6,359 nt of DNA, taken from positions 1 through 6,359 of the forward strand of contig JAUMTV010000151.1 in NCBI GenBank assembly GCA_030531025.1, given 5' to 3'. Positions 1 to 6,338 of the stretch are shown here, piece by piece. The notes beneath the pieces are model-generated. The model was not told the origin of the DNA. It did not search any database and saw nothing but the letters and a program-made list of their open reading frames with translations. This stretch comes from Turicibacter sp. Lineage in GTDB: Bacteria > Bacillota > Bacilli > MOL361 > Turicibacteraceae. How positions within the stretch are numbered: the stretch's first letter is position 1; every line of letters starts with the position of its first letter. Made by a program: the position numbers and the translations under genes.

Positions 1-1
1 A

Positions 2-46
2 GGTGACCCCTGGACGATAGTTGGCCTTGAACTTAAAAAGGACTAG
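2..46 (+). CDS. Possible C-terminal end of an upstream gene (partial)
   Basis: Reading from base 2 gives 14 codons (GDPWTIVGLELKKD) and then TAG at 44-46. The peptide has a normal amino-acid mix and looks like the tail of a soluble protein. The other two plus-strand frames hit stops at once (TGA at 4-6, TAG at 18-20). The fragment is too short to name a family, and the gene would lie mostly outside the window. I see no hairpin terminator directly after the stop; the first good one on this strand is at 271-306. Confidence 0.3.
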   Translation, partial: GDPWTIVGLELKKD

Positions 47-130
47 AAACTGAGGATGATTCTGAAAATGTAGATTATTTCTCTGTTTTTATATAGGGTT
101 ATATTTTAGTTTAAATTATAGTAATATATA

Positions 131-306
131 AGTAGCGATAAGTTTTTCATAGCGGAAAAACTTTTAACGCGACTATCGTTAGCCTTTCTACCCAAAAGGC
201 TAATGTACTAAACCTGTTTCTTAAAATGTGAAATATATTTTGCTATGTATATAAAGTGATGAAAACTAGTAAGAACAGCTGAAGTTTTATGGCTTTAGCT
301 GTTTTT
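131..306 (+). promoter_or_regulatory. Candidate structured leader RNA (attenuator) of the DUF2809 gene
   Basis: This gene-free stretch carries an ordered series of helices. AAGTTTTTC (140-148) pairs perfectly with GAAAAACTT (155-163) around the loop ATAGCG. TAGCGATA (133-140) can pair with TATCGTTA (174-181, one G-U) as an outer helix, although base 140 is shared with the inner stem. TTAGCCTTT (179-187) pairs perfectly with AAAGGCTAA (195-203). CTGTT(T)CTTA (214-223) can pair with TAAGAACAG (270-278), one base bulged, which would block the terminator stem at 274-303. Mutually exclusive pairing just before a gene is how attenuators and riboswitches work. I do not recognise it as any known riboswitch class. 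The AT-rich stretch 91-130 could hold the promoter (TATAGT at 117-122), but no convincing -35 box is visible. It could instead be the untranslated tail of an upstream transcript. Confidence 0.4.
271..306 (+). terminator. Intrinsic terminator upstream of the DUF2809 gene
   Basis: AACAGCTGAAG (274-284) pairs with CTTTAGCTGTT (293-303) over 11 bp with one G-U, around the 8-nt loop TTTTATGG. The 3' arm runs into a T-tract (302-306). It ends only 30 bases before the start of the downstream gene. It is therefore either the end of the upstream transcript or, more interestingly, the OFF state of an attenuator. The ATG at 289 lies in the loop of this hairpin and is not a plausible start codon. Confidence 0.6.
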
Positions 307-336
307 AATGACATAGTATTAAAAGGGGGACTTATG

Positions 337-735
337 ATGAAAAAAAGAGTTTTTTATTTAGGACTAACACTATTAACGATTATATTAGGCTTAGCTTCAA
401 GAAAGTTTATGTTTATTTTTCCACAAAGTATTGCTCCTTATATTGGTGATACTTTATGGGCCATGATGGTTTATTTCGGATTTAGATTTTTAATTCCTCA
501 TTCAAATGTATTAAAAAGCTTTCTTTTGACTATTATCTTTTCGTACTTAATTGAACTCAGTCAACTTTATCAAGCAACTTGGATTAATCAAATACGATCA
601 ACCATACTTGGCGGATTAATTTTAGGTCATGGTTTTTTATATGAAGATTTAATTAGTTATACATTAGGAATCAGTCTAGGTTTAGGCTTTGATTATTTAT
701 TACAATTATTATTTAATAGTGAACTTGAAAACTAA
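337..735 (+). CDS. DUF2809-family small integral membrane protein
   Basis: The product is 132 residues, almost entirely hydrophobic, with about four membrane segments (rough residues 4-20, 30-52, 58-78 and 100-127). Family-like signatures are LGLASRKF near the N-terminus, APYIGDTLWA, the SYLIELSQLY stretch, and WINQIRSTILGG. From memory these match the DUF2809 (PF10990) pattern; its biochemical function is not known to me. The start is chosen at ATG 337, 7 bases after the GGGGG ribosome binding site (325-329). ATG 334 is the alternative, with only 4 bases of spacing. The longer reading from 289 would begin inside a terminator loop and lacks a ribosome binding site. The gene stands alone, preceded by a structured leader and convergent with the carboxypeptidase operon, and shares the terminator at 751-789. 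Confidence 0.8.
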   Translation: MKKRVFYLGLTLLTIILGLASRKFMFIFPQSIAPYIGDTLWAMMVYFGFRFLIPHSNVLKSFLLTIIFSYLIELSQLYQATWINQIRSTILGGLILGHGFLYEDLISYTLGISLGLGFDYLLQLLFNSELEN

Positions 736-750
736 TCATTTATGATTTTA

Positions 751-789
751 ATAGAAAAGGAGCAACTACTTAGATTGCTCCTTTTCTAT
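751..789. terminator. Bidirectional intrinsic terminator between convergent genes
   Basis: ATAGAAAAGGAGCAA (751-765) pairs perfectly over 15 bp with TTGCTCCTTTTCTAT (775-789), with a 9-nt loop. The arms contain A-rich and T-rich runs, so the hairpin can end transcripts from both sides: the DUF2809 gene (stop at 733-735) and the ABC/carboxypeptidase operon, whose stop codon at 790-792 touches the stem. Confidence 0.85.
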
Positions 790-2481
790 TTATAGCGTAA
801 TTTTTTGTTGGCAAGAACCTGATTTTACTTGCCGAGCTTCAATCCTAAGTTCGCTACCAGGCTTAGCTTGAATTAACCACGTGACTTTTTTAGTTAATGG
901 TTGATGATTTTGAGTTTGAATTCCATCATATCCATAATTCGTTTTAATTCCAGAAAAACCTTCTAAGTGGCCAATAAGTTGAAGCGACTGACTAGTTAAA
1001 TAGGAATCAGCTCCATCACAAGAGACTTCAACTTCTTGAGCAACATTTGCTGTTTTAGCTTGCTCACAAATATACGTTGGTAAATAGCCTTTATTTGATA
1101 TGAGTGCACTGACCTCAAAAAGATTGTTAGATATCGGCTCGACGCTCACTTCATCGATGACAAGCTGTGGTAAAACTTTAGCATGACGTAATAAAAATCT
1201 AGTATTATTTTCGATTTCTTGTTTTAAGAAAGCAGGTGGGCAATTTTGTATTGTAAATTTGAAATTACATCCTCCAATCTCAACCTCACCTAATTGAGGA
1301 TGCTCATACTTAGTCCACGGTTTAAAGCCATCCTCTACACTCACGTGTTCATCGATCCATTTTAGTTGTTTCACATAATCTGATAAAGCTTCTGCATCAT
1401 CCTTTTCATTTTTTCGCGGCCAAACATGTGGAATACCGGCATGTTTTTTCATGTCCCAAAGCTCGACTGTATACGTTAAAATCCCTTGTGTAAAGTATGC
1501 CCAGTCATCGAATGCCCCCGATGAATAATTCACTGTGTCTATTAGAAAAGCGTCAAAGATATTATAACAAGGATAATCTGTTTCTTCTGTCCCCATCTTT
1601 CCAATTGTTTTATATAACATCATATCAAATGAATGAGCTTCTTTCTCAGAATGAACACCTGGTGGATAAACAATCATTCCTCCACTTGTATGAAGCGTCG
1701 CTGCTGATCCGATATTTGGGTGACTAATAATAAAATCAGCCACTGCCTTGTTTTCGGGATTACTTAATGGATATTTTCCCGCTCCAGGTTGACGTGCTTC
1801 AGAAAACCAGCCAAATGGATAATTACGATTAAAATCCAATCCAAAGTACGGTTTGGCTAATTGAATATTAACTCCATCATAATTGATAATTTCACCTTCT
1901 GGATACACATTATAAAAATCTCCTTCAAAATCGTCTGGTTGGCGCTTAACTAAAAGACGCGGGTCATCTTTTGACACTTTCCAAGCTCCAAATGGAGTTT
2001 TCACACGCATCATACGAATAACCCCATCACCATCTAAATCACTTGGATGTAACCCATCCTCTTTCTTTGCTTTAGGATATGCTCGATTAACTGAACGTAA
2101 TTTTTGGTGACTCGTTAAATAAAGATCAGCACCATCAGGTGATATCTTTGGAATAACATAAATCGTAAACTTAGTTAATAGCTGCTTCACTTCATCATCT
2201 TCTGAAAAATTGGTTACTAAATAATCAATTGTATGCATTGCTGCCATTGAACCAGTTACTTCACCTGCATGATGATTTCCATCAATATAATAAGCTGGCT
2301 TCGTATCAAAGTTCCCACTTTCTAAACAAGTTAACTCTACTGCCCACACCTGCTTTCCTTCTTCTGTTTCACAAATTGAGAATAGTTTCATTAAATGAGG
2401 ATAGTGATTAGCTAAATAAGATAAACATTCTGTCATTTCCTCATACGTGTAATAATGATGATAATTAAACGTTGTTTTCAT
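790..2481 (-). CDS. M14-family zinc carboxypeptidase, predicted cytoplasmic, carboxypeptidase B-like pocket
   Basis: The 563-residue enzyme is predicted to remove C-terminal amino acids from peptides. Zinc ligands are H71 and E74 (HAGE) and H264 (LHTSGG). N218-R219 (DFNRNYP) matches the substrate-carboxylate site, and E340 (TYTVELWD) matches the catalytic Glu270 of carboxypeptidase A. D325 lies 15 residues before E340, exactly where residue 255 sits in carboxypeptidase B; Asp there selects Lys/Arg. Y319 is the likely Tyr248 equivalent, offset by one residue. Between the zinc motif and NRN there is an extra segment with a DLDGDG loop (148-153), typical of a group of larger bacterial M14 proteins. 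The C-terminal part (about 395-563) is a separate, probably beta-rich domain. There is no signal peptide or membrane anchor, so it should act in the cytoplasm. ATG 2481 follows GGGGGAG and lies 12 nt after the ATPase stop. It is the last gene of the T-box operon. Family call strong, substrate inferred. Confidence 0.92.
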   Translation of the reverse strand: MKTTFNYHHYYTYEEMTECLSYLANHYPHLMKLFSICETEEGKQVWAVELTCLESGNFDTKPAYYIDGNHHAGEVTGSMAAMHTIDYLVTNFSEDDEVKQLLTKFTIYVIPKISPDGADLYLTSHQKLRSVNRAYPKAKKEDGLHPSDLDGDGVIRMMRVKTPFGAWKVSKDDPRLLVKRQPDDFEGDFYNVYPEGEIINYDGVNIQLAKPYFGLDFNRNYPFGWFSEARQPGAGKYPLSNPENKAVADFIISHPNIGSAATLHTSGGMIVYPPGVHSEKEAHSFDMMLYKTIGKMGTEETDYPCYNIFDAFLIDTVNYSSGAFDDWAYFTQGILTYTVELWDMKKHAGIPHVWPRKNEKDDAEALSDYVKQLKWIDEHVSVEDGFKPWTKYEHPQLGEVEIGGCNFKFTIQNCPPAFLKQEIENNTRFLLRHAKVLPQLVIDEVSVEPISNNLFEVSALISNKGYLPTYICEQAKTANVAQEVEVSCDGADSYLTSQSLQLIGHLEGFSGIKTNYGYDGIQTQNHQPLTKKVTWLIQAKPGSELRIEARQVKSGSCQQKITL

Positions 2482-2493
2482 ATACTCTCCCCC

Positions 2494-3222
2494 TTATAAG
2501 ACTTTACTTAAAAATTCTTTTGTACGTCGATGTTGCGGATAATCAAAAATCTGCTCAGGTGTTCCTTGTTCGGCAATAACTCCACCATCCATAAAGAAAA
2601 CACGATCACTAATTGATTTAGCAAACCCCATCTCATGAGTCACAATCACAATCGTCATTCCATTAAGCGCCAAATCTTTAATAACGTCTAATACTTCTTT
2701 AACCATTTCAGGGTCTAAAGCACTTGTTGGTTCATCAAATAAAATAACATCTGGCTCCATGGCTAAGGCTCTTACAATAGCTAAACGTTGTTTTTGTCCT
2801 CCTGATAACTTACGTGGATATTCATGTGCTTTATCTGCTAACCCTACTTTAGCTAAAAGCTCTTTTGCTTTCGCTTCAGCTTCCGCTTTTGGAACTTTCT
2901 TTTCTAAGATAGGTGTAATCGTAATATTATCTAAAACAGTTAAATGCGGAAAAACATTAAAGTGCTGAAAAACCATCCCTATTTTTTGTCGATGTAAATC
3001 GATATTTACCTTTTTATCTGTAATATTCGTTCCTTCAAAAATAACTTCTCCATTACTTGGAATCTCTAGTAAATTCAAGCAACGTAAAAAAGTACTTTTT
3101 CCACTTCCACTAGGACCAATAATCGAGACAACCTCTCCTTGATAAATTTCCTCGGTAATATTTTTTAAAACTTGTAATTCCCCAAATGATTTACATAAGT
3201 TCTTCACTTTAATCACTGACAC
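2494..3222 (-). CDS. Amino-acid ABC importer, ATP-binding protein (GlnQ/ArtM/HisP type)
   Basis: This 242-residue ATPase drives polar amino-acid uptake as a dimer on the cytoplasmic face of the permease. All motifs are present: Walker [10 protein letters not shown] (36-44), Q-loop Q86, signature LSGGQKQR (139-146), Walker B ILFDEP (160-165) with catalytic E164, D-loop SALD (167-170) and H-loop H196. The length is usual for the family. Translation starts at GTG 3222, 5 nt after GGGAG, and overlaps the end of the permease gene by 14 nt, so the two are probably translationally coupled. The close downstream carboxypeptidase start implies co-transcription. Sequence alone does not tell which amino acid is carried, as members of this subfamily look alike; the T-box points to arginine. 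Confidence 0.95.
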   Translation of the reverse strand: MSVIKVKNLCKSFGELQVLKNITEEIYQGEVVSIIGPSGSGKSTFLRCLNLLEIPSNGEVIFEGTNITDKKVNIDLHRQKIGMVFQHFNVFPHLTVLDNITITPILEKKVPKAEAEAKAKELLAKVGLADKAHEYPRKLSGGQKQRLAIVRALAMEPDVILFDEPTSALDPEMVKEVLDVIKDLALNGMTIVIVTHEMGFAKSISDRVFFMDGGVIAEQGTPEQIFDYPQHRRTKEFLSKVL

Positions 3223-3871
3223 TCAATCTCCCTTCCATCAATTTCACTATTTTTGATAATGTAAAAGTAACAATAAAATAAATAATACCTGTAATGATCA
3301 ATGGTTCGATTGCTTTAAAGGTTGCAGATTTGACTAAGTTACATGACGTCATCAGATCATCAATAAAAAAGACAGATGCCAAAGAAGTTTCTTTTACCAT
3401 CATAATAAATTCATTCCCTAGGGCAGGTAAAATATTTTTAATAGCCTGCGGAAAGATAATACGTGTCATCATATGATAATTACTCATCCCTAAACTTTTT
3501 GCTGCTTCCATTTGACCAACATCAACGGCTTGAACTCCTGCACGGAAAATTTCTGCCACATAAGCACTACTATTAATAACTAAGGCAATAATAATACACA
3601 TCGTATCTGAGATTTCAAATGGTAAGTACTCTGGTAAAAACAACCAGAAAAAATACAACTGTAACAATAATGGTGTCCCACGAATAATCTCAATATACAG
3701 CGTTGAAAGCCATTGAATGACTTTAATTTTAGACATCTTAATGAGTGCAAAAATTGCTCCAAAAATCATCCCAAAGAAAACTGTCACACTGGCTAACTTC
3801 AATGTTCCAAGTAATCCTTGAATAAATACTTGGTCATACTTTTCTAAAATTTGAAAAATCGTTTCTAACAT
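3209..3871 (-). CDS. Amino-acid ABC importer, membrane permease (HisM/GlnP type)
   Basis: This 220-residue permease of the polar amino-acid family (His/Glu/Gln/Arg/opine) has about five membrane helices. RGTPLLLQ (64-71) and the cytoplasmic EAA loop starting at E122 (EAAKSLGMS) through FPQA (140-143), where the ATPase docks, are typical. The length is normal. ATG 3871 is preceded by AGGGGGAG with 7-nt spacing. It starts 31 nt after the binding-protein stop, and its last codons overlap the ATPase start. Only one permease gene is present, so the transporter is expected to be a permease homodimer with two ATPases, as in Art- or Gln-type Gram-positive systems. Confidence 0.94.
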   Translation of the reverse strand: MLETIFQILEKYDQVFIQGLLGTLKLASVTVFFGMIFGAIFALIKMSKIKVIQWLSTLYIEIIRGTPLLLQLYFFWLFLPEYLPFEISDTMCIIIALVINSSAYVAEIFRAGVQAVDVGQMEAAKSLGMSNYHMMTRIIFPQAIKNILPALGNEFIMMVKETSLASVFFIDDLMTSCNLVKSATFKAIEPLIITGIIYFIVTFTLSKIVKLMEGRLSVSD

Positions 3872-3902
3872 CTAATTACTCCCCCTATCTTTTGGGCGCT
3901 AA

Positions 3903-4775
3903 CTATTCGACATCAAGCCCTAACGTTTTAGCATACTCGCTATATTCTTGTTCCCATTGTTTATATAATCCTTGTTCATTGACCTCTTTAATAATCTCAT
4001 TAATCGCTTCAATAAGTTCAACTTCTCCCTTTGGTACACCAATTAGATTTCCATCATATTCATCCTCTTCATCAACATTAAATGTGACAGTTGTCATTGC
4101 TAAATCTGGATTAGCATCTACATATTGTTGACCTGTTGAACAAGGAATAGCTAAAGCATCCGACTTTTTACTTTGAACACGTAACACTCCATCACCTAAA
4201 GCTGAGATAATATCTACCTTCACATCTTCAATTTGTTCATTTGCATATCCTTCTTGAAGTGATCCGCTTTGAGCAGCAATTCTCTTTCCTTTAAAATCAT
4301 CCAGCGTTTGATACAATCCGACATTTTCTTTTAACACAAGTAATCCATGTCCAGTACAGACTTGATTTTCTGAAACTTCATCATCTGATGATCGATTATA
4401 AGAAATACTAAACTCCATCGCTTCAACACGATCTTCTTTATAACCAAGACCTGAAATAGCCATATCGACTTTTCCTTCACCGACGGCGGCTAAGACAGCA
4501 CTAAAGTCCATAATTTTTAATTCAAGCTCTACACCCAATTGTTTGGCAATATATTTTCCAAGCGCTATATCTGAACCGACATATTGGTCTGCACCTGTTT
4601 TTGTTGTATCAATAAACTCTAATGGTGGATAGTCTGGACTTGTCGCCATTGTAATTTTTCCTGATTCTAAAATTTTATCTAAACGTGTTTTGTTATCATC
4701 TGCTTGTTGAGAACATCCCGCTATCATCGTTAATAAACATCCACCAACCATTAAGCTTTTCATTAATTTTCTCAT
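3903..4775 (-). CDS. Amino-acid ABC importer, substrate-binding lipoprotein (SBP_bac_3 family)
   Basis: This 290-residue extracellular binding protein has a lipoprotein signal: basic start (MRKLMK), hydrophobic core and lipobox IAGC with lipidated C21. The mature part has the family's N-lobe opening TSPDYPPLEF (from T45), ISGLGYKEDR with the carboxylate-binding R116, and SGSLQEGY (170-177). Compared from memory with Salmonella LAO-binding protein, Asp11 is S46, Ser72 is G111 and the amino-group ligand Asp161 is P211, so the ligand site is unusual. After FSISYNRSS there is an extra acidic stretch and C140, and C212 sits next to P211; the two cysteines could form a disulfide. Start ATG 4775 is 8 nt from GGGAG; ATG 4781 is too close (2 nt), and the longer reading from 4889 overlaps the T-box. 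First gene of the operon. Confidence 0.92.
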   Translation of the reverse strand: MRKLMKSLMVGGCLLTMIAGCSQQADDNKTRLDKILESGKITMATSPDYPPLEFIDTTKTGADQYVGSDIALGKYIAKQLGVELELKIMDFSAVLAAVGEGKVDMAISGLGYKEDRVEAMEFSISYNRSSDDEVSENQVCTGHGLLVLKENVGLYQTLDDFKGKRIAAQSGSLQEGYANEQIEDVKVDIISALGDGVLRVQSKKSDALAIPCSTGQQYVDANPDLAMTTVTFNVDEEDEYDGNLIGVPKGEVELIEAINEIIKEVNEQGLYKQWEQEYSEYAKTLGLDVE

Positions 4776-4837
4776 GATCATCTCTCCCTTTTTTATTTGA
4801 ACTTCATGCTTTTTTATTCTTAGGGCCCTTAAAGAAT

Positions 4838-4870
4838 AAAAAAGCGTCTCTAGAATTACATCTAGAGACG
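4838..4870 (-). terminator. T-box-controlled intrinsic terminator
   Basis: On the minus strand CGTCTCTAGA pairs perfectly with TCTAGAGACG (10 bp, loop TGTAAT), followed by C and six T (plus-strand A-run 4838-4843). The 5' arm (CGTCTCTAG) is the same segment needed by the antiterminator, so the two folds exclude each other. It stops transcription about 60 bases before the binding-protein start when the tRNA is charged. Confidence 0.92.
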
Positions 4871-5074
4871 ACTTAAATCGCGGTACCACTCCAGTTATTC
4901 ATATAGCAAAATATGAATCCCTTTAGCCTTTAACGCAGGCATACGTCTTGTCATACTCACCTAACAATTTTCCCACAAGCTCTCCCAAGTGCGCTTCCAT
5001 ATAGCTAAAATCCTGTAGGCTCTCACCTCTTCCTACTCGCTGTCGGTTTAGTTATATGTACTCTCTTGATCCTC
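4838..5074 (-). promoter_or_regulatory. T-box riboswitch leader, probable arginine specifier (CGC)
   Basis: The leader senses uncharged tRNA and lets the operon be transcribed when that amino acid is scarce. The T-box core TGGAGTGGTACCGCG lies at 4893-4879; UGGU pairs with the tRNA acceptor end. CUGGAG and GCG can pair with CGUCUCUAG of the terminator to form the antiterminator. Stem I contains AGAGAGTA (5066-5059 region), helix CATATA/TATATG, the conserved GCGAGTAGG...GGTGAGAGCCTAC apical part, and the 3' specifier side GAAGCGCA (4997-4990) closed by CAAG/CTTG. Reading the specifier as CGC (4993-4991) followed by a purine gives Arg; GCG (Ala) is one base earlier. GCCT-GCGTTAA-AGGC (4940-4926) fits the stem IIA/B pseudoknot, and ATTCATAT/ATATGAAT (4918-4897) is stem III. 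The T-box identity is firm, the amino acid is less so. Confidence 0.95.
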
Positions 5075-5094
5075 GATTTTTTTAAGTTATTAAT

Positions 5095-5123
5095 AACATA
5101 CACGATAGAAACTATAAAGTCAA
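5095..5123 (-). promoter_or_regulatory. SigA-type promoter of the T-box operon
   Basis: On the minus strand TTGACT (5123-5118) is followed after 17 bases by TATGTT (5100-5095). This predicts a transcript start near 5088, about 15-20 bases before stem I of the T-box. The -35 box is nearly consensus, and the -10 keeps TAT and the final T. No other operator is evident. The stretch 5124-5250 upstream is AT-rich, and I see neither a gene nor a convincing terminator for the permease remnant in it. Confidence 0.65.
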
Positions 5124-5250
5124 CCATAATTTTCCACTTTTTTATTTAGCAAATAAGAAATACTCATCAAAAATAGCTACTAATTCTATCAAAAAATCGC
5201 TTATCCTCTTTACCACAACCTACCTATCACATAAAAATGATAACTTTTTT

Positions 5251-6330
5251 TCATGAATAAAAGAGGCAAGATAATGTTAAAAAGTATAGTAGCATACTAA
5301 GTGATTTCCAGAGTGCATGTTATGGATAAAATCGTAAAGATAATAGATTGGTTAGTAACAAAATAATTGCTATCATCATTATACTAGTGGCATATTGAAA
5401 CACCGAAGATGGCAGGATCATCATTAAAAGAAATAAGTAAAAGCTGCTATAAATAATTGGAAGAATTGAACAGCCTATACAAATCTGTTTTTTACTAAAA
5501 GGCAACAAAAATCCCGCTTGCTGTTTATTCATTATTGAACCTATATTTTGCATCGACTGTAAACTGATACAAACGATAATACAAGTTTGAAATAAAATAC
5601 CTGCCGCCGGATGCACATAAGAGGTAGCGATGGAAAGAATAACAACGAGGAAGCCAACCATATAAAATATTTGAAAACTCCTTACTAAAGCAAGAAAATC
5701 TTTTGAAATAATCAAACCTATTCCACGGAATGATAAATGATTTAATTTTAACTTATAATTACGAGACTTTCGTAATAAACTACCGATGACCATCAACTCA
5801 GCATAATCTTATCTTAAATAAGATTGCTCTAACTGATAAAGAAGTTGAGAATGCGATAAAAACTTCTCCACCTGAATCTTCATACGACAAAAGTAAAACA
5901 GTGTACCTGTAAATAAAAATAGATTGATGATTAATCCAATGAACTGAGATAATAATAATAATGCCCCACTTGATACGATAAAAATTCCAACTAAGAGCAA
6001 GAATAGTTGACTTTCGTGATAATCAAGCCAAGAAAGTATTAACGAAATTAATAAAAATACAAAGAGATTTAAAACTTGGCTCATTGAAACAGTGCTCGTA
6101 ATAAAGGGTGTTAAGCTCACTACATAAAGCATCATGCTCCAAATAAAAGCTTTTATCACAAATCTTAAATACTTTCTATAAAAAACGGAATTTATCTTGT
6201 CTTGAGAAAAATAAGCTAATATATAAGTCCAGATAAGTTTTTTACATCGTAAAAAACTTTTAGCTGGATTATAGTCTGCCTTGAACTCCCTACCAGTGGA
6301 GGATACATGCTTCGCATGGTAGGTGACCAT
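5251..6330 (-). pseudogene. Decayed ABC-2-type exporter permease, two in-frame stop codons
   Basis: Three open segments lie in one frame. The first (6330-5812, 173 codons) has about four membrane helices between residues 55 and 148. Then TAA (5811-5809) interrupts. The second (5808-5323) contains FLLPFSKKQI, a pattern common in ABC-2 exporter permeases, and about four helices. A second TAA (5322-5320) follows. The third (5319-5254) reads HALWKSLSMLLYFLTLSCLF, another hydrophobic helix, up to TGA at 5253-5251. No ribosome binding site precedes the TTG/ATG at 5796/5793, so the second part is unlikely to be a separate gene. Membrane-protein character runs through both stops, which points to nonsense mutations in one former gene rather than three genes. 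The first residues (about 1-18) look unrelated and come from a palindromic sequence, so the true N-terminus is probably lost or lies outside the window. The family call is tentative. Confidence 0.6.
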
Positions 6331-6333
6331 ACC
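6289..6333. repeat. Palindrome-rich segment, possible mobile-element end
   Basis: CATGC-TTC-GCATG (6306-6318) is a perfect 5-bp hairpin. It is enclosed by CCTACC (6289-6294) and GGTAGG (6318-6323), with an unpaired AGTGGAGGATA on one side only. GGTGACC (6322-6328) and GGTA/TACC (6318-6321 and 6330-6333) add alternative palindromes. The base composition is richer in GC than the flanking remnant. Imperfect hairpins with a one-sided bulge are seen at ends of IS200/IS605-like elements, but I cannot assign a family. Confidence 0.3.
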
Positions 6334-6338
6334 CCAGC

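Noticed and set aside
1..32. Shared words AGGTGACC and GCCTTGAACT at both window ends, suggesting flanking repeats
   Set aside because: The words occur in opposite order at the two ends with no longer match around them, so chance is likely.
289..336. Upstream ATG for the DUF2809 gene
   Set aside because: It lies in the loop of a terminator hairpin with no ribosome binding site; ATG 337 has a well-spaced GGGGG.
1497..1727. Open frame on the plus strand opposite the carboxypeptidase gene (also 2229-2411)
   Set aside because: These are antisense shadows of a well-conserved enzyme gene, with no ribosome binding site or recognisable domain.
2759..2968. Open frames opposite or across the ATPase, permease and binding-protein genes (also 3294-3476, 3580-3762, 3892-4131)
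   Set aside because: All lie within strongly supported genes in other frames and show no protein-like features of their own.
4776..4889. Longer N-terminal reading of the binding protein, starting inside the T-box
   Set aside because: It would run through the antiterminator and terminator. The lipoprotein signal and the ribosome binding site support a start at 4775.
4876..4890. The palindrome GGTACC as a regulatory operator
   Set aside because: It is part of the conserved T-box core, TGGTACCGCG.
5320..5796. A separate small membrane protein gene starting at TTG 5796 or ATG 5793
   Set aside because: There is no ribosome binding site, it is in the same frame as the preceding segment, and hydrophobic coding continues past its stop.
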